Translations under genes and position numbers: made by a program | Shown: piece after piece, positions 57,596-64,000 of the stretch | How the letters are laid out: each line of letters starts with the position of its first letter | Position numbering within the stretch: position 1 is the first letter of the stretch | The notes under the pieces: model-generated | The model's database searches: none | What the model saw: only the letters and a program-made list of their open reading frames with translations | Told to the model about the DNA's origin: nothing | Assembly (NCBI RefSeq): GCF_002575655.3 | Contig: NC_053039.3 | Coordinates: 378,239,633-378,303,632 of the forward strand | DNA from: Aegilops tauschii subsp. strangulata | Lineage: Eukaryota; Streptophyta; Magnoliopsida; Poales; Poaceae | Length of the DNA stretch: 64,000 bases | Direction: 5' to 3'

Positions 57596-60587
57596 ATCTC
57601 CCCCATTTTGGTAATTGATGACAATCACTTTCAAGAGAGTTTATATAAGGAATTATGCATCACCATGCAATGCAACAACCAATAATGCATGCGAATGAGA
57701 TGCAAATGCTAAGGAAACAGAAACCAAAGCTTCTCCACAAAACTCTCTGAAACTTCTCCCCCATTGGCATCGATTGCCAAAATGGGCGAAAAGCTTAGAA
57801 GGCCAATATAAATTGTGGTCCTCCATAAATTGTGTATTTCTCAACAAGAGAGTGGAATGCAATACACATATCCAACGGTAAATACTTGGAGGAAGACAAA
57901 CTATATTGAGGCCCAAATATTGCAAAAGAATGATATGCCGCAGAGACATAACAAAGAGAGAAACAAGCAATCAAGCAATCAAAAGATACCAATTGAAGCA
58001 AGCTATCAAAAGATACCAATTAAACCAACTAGGCCAATGATCCTATGAGCCACATGAATAAAGGATATTATGATAAGAGCAAAGGAGTGATCTAAAGAAA
58101 CTAGAGAATCTCCCCATGATTTGTGCACACATAAGAATTTTTTGTATTAGGATACCAAGTGCACAAAATAGGATCATAGATCCCCCAAAATCAATAGGAA
58201 CTCACAACAAGTGTAAGTGAGCATATAGGAAACAAAGCCTAGCACTTGCAACAAACACATGGTTGAGCAACATGTAAAAGAGGCAACTTAAGAATAGGCT
58301 CAACCAACATGATGTGTGTGAGTCATGGCAAAGCACTTGAGAAGACTAAAATAAGGATGAGCATTAAGCATCAACATAGTCTTGGATAAATGAGATACAC
58401 GGTGCATGACATTCCTTCCCACACACACCCACTAGCAAATGGGTTCACAAGCTCACTAAAAAGATAACAACAAAGCTTGCGACAACCCATGGTGAAGATA
58501 GAAGATGAAAGCCTCATCAAGACGAGGTATACCAATTAAGATGGCAAAAGCCTCGTAGAGATAAGCATGAGGAAAATAATCTTCACCACACAAGAGTGCA
58601 TCAAGATGCAACGAGATAAGACACGCACTCAAGGCAAAAGCTTTCACGGAGCCACCAAAGAAATAACATAAGAAAGACAAGGTGGACGTGAAATAAAGGA
58701 TATCATCTAGAGATGTAATTTCTCTCAAGTGTATAAGGTTCTAGGTAGAAGAAATCATGATGATATATATCTACAAAGAAGGATGTACACCCGAAATAGT
58801 TACAACACGAAGGAACAAGATATCCAAAAGGAAGTCATAGATATACCAATAAGATATTTGCTTGGAAGCATAGCACATGGCTAGATATGGTCTTATTGTA
58901 CATAAATGAATTCCTACCACACAACCATCAAAGACATCACAACTAGCAACATGAGATCATCGTTGAGATGCTTTGAGAAAGGAAACAAGTATCACAAGAT
59001 AGAATGAATATCATGCCAAGATGCAACCTACACAAGGTTGAATGCAAGAAAAGAATGCATGAATAGATACTTGTTACCGAGATATCATTGGAAGGATGTA
59101 GAAGAAACCAATTGAAGGTAATAGATAGTAGTTCATTGAGCATCCTAGCTTGACTCCAATAAGCACATGGTGACACCACCTTCCTTGTGAGTGAGCCGAG
59201 CATCCAATGCATCTCCAATTGTTCCTAGAACAACAACACAAACAAAATGGTACCCAAACTCATTGGGACCAAAGAGTTAAAAACACCAACAATACATAGG
59301 ACAAACTCCACATAAATATGTGCATATAGATATTGAAATGAAATTCATGCACATCTCATCCAATTTGAGACTTGGTGGAGTTTCCCCTATATATTGGGTC
59401 AAAGAAAGAAAGCATGCCAAGAAAACTACATGAAGTTAATATGCATGCTCAAGACTTTCAAGAACCGATACCAATCGACAAAGAAAAACCAAGTGAAGAA
59501 AAGATACCAAAAGAATAAATCATCACTTGGAGGATATCAACTGAAAGATACATCAAGGGACGAGATATCCAATGATACACGCAAAAAGAAAGATGTCAAA
59601 CTCCCAAAAGAGAGAATGGTTCCAAACAAACCAAGCTCTCTACAAAGTTTCATGATGGCACAAAGTACCAAAAAGAAACGGTTTGTGTTCCACCAACACA
59701 CGCTTGGTAAGGACCACAAGATGAGTGTTTTATAGAAAATAGGATAGCTCCCCCAAGACTAGTGCATTATAGAGAATTTGCATTTGAATACAAAATGCAC
59801 AAGGTGGGATCACCACTTTCACTATATCTAGAAAACACTAGACAAGGTCAAGAAATTAACAAGATCCACAAGTGGTATGGAAGACAAGGGAGTTGAAACA
59901 TTCCTTGGCAAGAGAAAAAGGAAATAAGAAGCAAACACCAACCTGGAGATGATCAATAATTTCTACCACACATAAGTGAGTACCAATTGTCAAAAGATAG
60001 GAAGTGTTTGGAAATAATTCCTCGTGGTAGATAGCAAGGATACCCGACATCATCTTCACACCAAACAAAAAGCAAATTGCAACTTGTAGAGCTAACATGC
60101 CACCTAGGAACAAGATAATTTACAATATCAATTCTAGGTGACAATATCTCAAATGTACACATTTTCTAGGCGTGTAATATACACATAGCATATTACTCCC
60201 CCATAATGTGATACCAATCAAAACTTAACAAGAGGCAATAAGAGGATCCAACAAGAGATAATTAATGGACTATTTAGAATTTGAATTTCTCATGAGAAGA
60301 CATACCACATAGCGACTATATAATCTTGTAATATCAATACTAAGTGGTATTCCTCATGTACCCACCTTTATAGGATTGCAAAGTGCACAAAGCACCTCAC
60401 TCCCCCATAATGGGATATTCCATTAATCTCTCACAAGAGCCAACTAAGATACAACCAAGATGCACTAAGGCTCAACGAATGACACACATGTACATGATGT
60501 GCAAACCAACATACACAAAGGCAATTTGGAGACACATCATATACAAACACATGCAAGGAACAAAACCAAAACATGCAAGGGGGCAAG
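57596..60587 (-). mobile_element. Internal 3' region of Sirevirus-type element N
   Basis: 3 kb, AT-rich, no credible ORF on either strand. Carries repeated ctccccca blocks (minus-strand purine tracts) at 57598, 57756, 59748, 60196 and 60400. Several purine tracts before the 3' LTR are a reported feature of Sireviruses. Pol is not in the window. Interrupted by LTR M at 60588. Confidence 0.65.
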
Positions 60588-62237
60588 TGAAGGAAATATG
60601 CCCTAGAGGCAATAATAAAGTTATTATTTATTTCCTTATATCATGATAAATGTTTATTATTCATGCTAGAATTGTATTAACCGGAAACATAATACATGTG
60701 TGAATACATAGACAAACAGAGTGTCACTAGTATGCCTCTACTTGACTAGCTCGTTAATTAAAGATGGTTATGTTTCCTAGCCATTGACATGAGTTGTCAT
60801 TTGATTAATGGGATCACATCATTAGGAGAATGATGTGATTGACTTGACCCATTCCGTTAGCTTAGCACTTGATCGTTTAGTATGTTGCTATTGCTTTCTT
60901 CATGACTTATACATGTTCCTATGACTATGAGATTATGCAACTCCCGTTTACCGGAGGAACACTTTGTGTGCTACCAAACGTCACAACGTAACTGGGTGAT
61001 TATAAAGATGCTCTACAGGTGTCTCCGAAGGTACTTGTTGGGTTGGCGTATTTCGAGATTAGGATTTGTCACTCCGATTGTCGGAGAGGTATCTCTGGGC
61101 CCACTCGGTAATGCACATCACTATAAGCCTTGCAAGCATTGCAACTAATGAGTTAGTTGCGGGATGATGTATTACGGAACGAGTAAAGAGACTTGCCGAT
61201 AACGAGATTGAACTAGGTATTGAGATACCGACGATCGAATCTCGGGCAAGTAACATACCGACGAAAAAGGGAACAACGTATATTGTTATGCAGTCTGACC
61301 GATAAAGATCTTCGTAGAATATGTGGGAGCCAATATGAGCATCCAGGTTCCGCTATTGGTTATTGACCGGAGACGTGTCTCGGTCATGTCTACATAGTTC
61401 TCAAACCCGTAGGGTCCGCACGTTTAAAGTTTGATGACGGTTATATTATGAGTTTATGTGTTTTGATGTACCGAACGTAGTTCGGAGTCCCGGATGTGAT
61501 CACGGGCATGACGAGGAGTCTCTAAATGGTCGAGACATGAAGATTGATATATTGGACGACTATATTCAGACACCGGAATGGTTCCGGGGGTCATCGGATA
61601 TATACCGGAGTACCGGGGGTTACCGGAACCCCCCCCGGGGGGGTTAATGGGCCTACATGGGCCTTAGTGGAGAAGAGGGGGGCGGCCAGGGCAGGCCGCG
61701 CGCCACCTCCCCATCTAGTCCGAATTGGACAAGGAGGGGGGGCGGCGCCCCCCTTTTCCTTCCTCTCTACCTCCTCCTCCCCCCTTCTCCTAATCCAACA
61801 AGGAAGGGAGGGAGTCCTACCCCGGTGGGAGTAGGACTCCTCCTGGCGCGCCTCCTCCTGGCCGGCCGCCTCTCCCCCCTTGCTCCTTTATATACGGGGG
61901 TAGGGGGGCACCCCATAGACACAACAATTGATCTCTTGGATCTCTTAGCCGTGTGCGGTGCCCCCCTCCACCATAGTCCACCTCGATAATATCATAGCGC
62001 TGCTTAGGCGAAGCCCTGCCTCGGTAGAACATCATCATCGTCACCACGCCGTCGTGATGACGGAACTCTCCCTCAAAGCTCGGCTGGATCGGAGTTCAAG
62101 GGACGTCATCGAGCTGAACGTGTGCTGAACTCGGAGGTGTCGTACGTTCGGTACTTGATCAGTCGGATCGTGAAGACGTACGACTACATCAACTACGTTG
62201 TGCTAACGCTTCCGCTTTCGGTCTACGAGGGTATGTG
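60588..62237 (+). mobile_element. Copia LTR M (Angela/Maximus-related), left part
   Basis: Starts tgaaggaaatatgccctaga and resembles BARE1/Angela LTRs throughout, but is clearly a different subfamily. TATA-like ctttatatac at 61886-61895. The sequence before it (gcaag, 60583-60587) is not the Angela-type purine tract, so M is a 5' or solo LTR inserted in N. Its last part is displaced to the right by Angela R, outside the window. Confidence 0.8.
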
Positions 62238-63970
62238 TGTTGGGGAACGTAGCAATAATTCAAAAAATTCCTACGTGTCACCAAGATCAATCTAGGAGAT
62301 GCTAGCAACGAGAGAGAGGGAGTGCATCTTCATACCCTTGAAGATCGCTAAGCGGAAGCGTTGCAAGAACGCGGTTGATGGAGTCGCACTCGCGGCGATT
62401 CAAATCGCGGAAGATCCGATCTAGCGCCGAACGGACGGCGCCTCCGCGTTCAACACACGTACAGCCCGGGGACGTCTCCTCCTTCTTGATCCAGCAAGGG
62501 TAGAGGAGAAGTTGAGGGAGAACTCCGGTAGCACGACGGCCTGGTGGTGGAGCTTGTGGTATTCTTGCAGGGCTTCGCCAAGCTCTACGGAGGAGAAGGA
62601 AGAGTTGGAGGAGGAGAGGGCTGCGCCAGGCAAGGGGTGCTGCTGCCCTCTCTCTTCCTCCCTATATATAGGGGGAAGGGGGTGGAGGAGGCGCCCTAGG
62701 GGAGTGGCGGCGGCCAAGGGGAAACCCGAGATGGGTTATGGGTGCCCCCACCCCTAGGAGACTTGCCCCCCAAGCCAGGAGGGGCGGCTGCCCTAGGGAG
62801 GCGCCCCCATCTCTCCTCGTTACGTGAGAGGGGTTGGGAGGGGTGCACAGCCCCTTAGTGGGCTGGTTTGCCCCTTCCCCTTGGCCCATAAGGCCCCCCA
62901 ACGCTTGCCGGAGCCTCCGAAACCCCTTTCGGACATGCTAGCCATAGCCTGGTACCCCCGGAACACTTCCGGACTCCAATACCCTTCGTCCAATATATCG
63001 ATCTTCACCTCCGGACCATTCCGGAGTTCCTCATCACATCCGGGATCTCACCTGGGACTCCGAACAACCTTCGGTAACCACATACTATTTCCCATAACAA
63101 CTCTAGCGTCACCGAACCTTAAGTGTGTAGACCTACGGGTTTGGGAATCATGCAGACATGACCGAGACATCTCTCCGGCCAATAACGAACAGCAGGATCT
63201 GGATACCCATGTTGGTACCCACATGTTCCACGATGATCTCATCGGATGAACCACGATGTCGGGGATTCAATCAATCCCGTATACAATTCCCTTTGTCTAC
63301 CGGTATGTTACTTGCCCGAGATTCAATCGTCGCTATCCCAATACCTCGTTCAATCTCGTTACCGACAAGTCTCTTTACTCGTTCCGTAACGCATGATCCC
63401 GTGACTAACTCCTTAGTCACATTGAGCTCATTATGATGATGCATTACCGAGTGGGCCCAGAGATACCTCTCCGTCATACGGAGTGACAAATCCCAGTCTC
63501 GATTCGTGCCAACTCAACAGATACTTTCGGAGATACCTGTAGTGCACCTTTATAGCCACCCAGTTACGTTGTGACGTTTGGTACACCCAAAGCATTCCTA
63601 CGGTATCCGGGAGTTGCACAATCTCATGGTCTAAGGAAATGATACTTGACATTAGAAAAGCTCTTAGCAAACGAACTACACGATCTTGTGCTATGCTTAG
63701 GATTGGGTCTTGTCCATCACATCATTCTCCTAATGATGTGATCCCATTATCAATGACATCCAATGTCCATGGTCAGGAAACCACGACCATCTATTGATCA
63801 ACGAGCTAGTCAACTAGAGGCTTACTAGGGACATGTTGTGGTCTATGTATTCACACATGTATTACGGTTTCCAGTTAATACAATTATAGCATGAACAATA
63901 GACAATTATCATGAACAAGGAAATACAATAATAACCATTTTATTATTGCCTCTAGGGCATATTTCCAACA
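62238..63970 (-). mobile_element. 3' LTR of Angela element R
   Basis: 1733 bp, complete LTR: minus strand tgttggaaatatgccctaga to ctacgttccccaaca. TATA box ctatatatag at 62660-62669 on the minus strand. The adjoining purine tract gtgggagac lies at 63971-63979 on the minus strand, so this is the 3' LTR and the internal region continues beyond the window. Candidate target duplication atgtg (62233-62237) lies in LTR M. Confidence 0.9.
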
Positions 63971-64000
63971 GTCTCCCACCTGCACTAGAGTCAATAATCT
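63971..64000 (-). mobile_element. Purine tract and internal end of Angela R
   Basis: Minus strand ...ctctagtgcaggtgggagac directly precedes the LTR, as in BARE1/Angela. The remaining element is outside the window. Confidence 0.85.

Overview
This window is a nested block of transposable elements from a large grass genome, most likely Triticeae (wheat, Aegilops or barley). The evidence is BARE1/Angela/WIS-type Copia LTRs, several Athila-lineage Gypsy elements with a tRNA-Asp primer site, Sirevirus-type Copia sequence, and CACTA elements with subterminal palindromes. I found no host gene, rRNA, tRNA or CRISPR array. Family names come from memory of Triticeae repeats and are tentative. Boundaries supported by target-site duplications (TSDs) are firm.

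Left third (1-31280). Athila element B lies on the minus strand in two pieces (1-493 and 7608-9189), split by a complete pol-less Athila-type element A (494-7607, + strand, TSD aaaca). B's integrase is cut at 9189 by Athila element C (minus strand, 9190-31280). C carries a decayed gag-protease-RT-RNase H-integrase polyprotein plus a small downstream ORF. C is itself split by a complete 10.4-kb CACTA element H (17124-27488, TSD ata) and by an 853-bp Mutator-like hairpin element J (13981-14833, 9-bp TSD). C does not end at its 5' LTR: a second copy of its 3' internal region follows (30609-31280), as in a tandem LTR-internal-LTR array.

H has two genes: a TNP2-type transposase with several frameshifts (19400-23044) and a multi-exon gene of the En/Spm Transposase_24 type (23179-26638). 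It also holds an approximately 218-bp inverted repeat, a purine/G-rich intron, and a 30-bp minisatellite in a last intron.

Middle patchwork (31281-34513): a CACTA terminus with 54-bp tandem repeats, a small coiled-coil gene fragment, an LTR fragment and unclassified sequence.

Right half (34514-64000) is a deep nest. Angela G has a 5' LTR (1733 bp net) split by solo LTR D (TSD ggcag). D is split by solo LTR P (35884-38640, TSD actac) and by Athila-type element E (39186-52884, TSD atagt). E encodes only Gag and protease. E's 5' LTR is split by the 3.85-kb solo LTR F (40523-44369, TSD taaaa), and its gag is split by a truncated Angela LTR flanked by a 152-bp duplication. After G's leader comes CACTA fragment O (54648-56289). 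O is joined to Sirevirus N (minus strand, 56290-60587), which is invaded by Copia LTR M (60588-62237), which in turn holds the 3' LTR of a minus-strand Angela R (62238-63970) that continues past the window.

The elements are related only by insertion order. The coding sequences are transposon proteins, mostly broken. I did not find a convincing new biological system. The best leads are the CACTA inverted repeat, the acidic ORF of the pol-less element A, the 152-bp duplication around an LTR fragment, and the palindromic arrays in LTRs.
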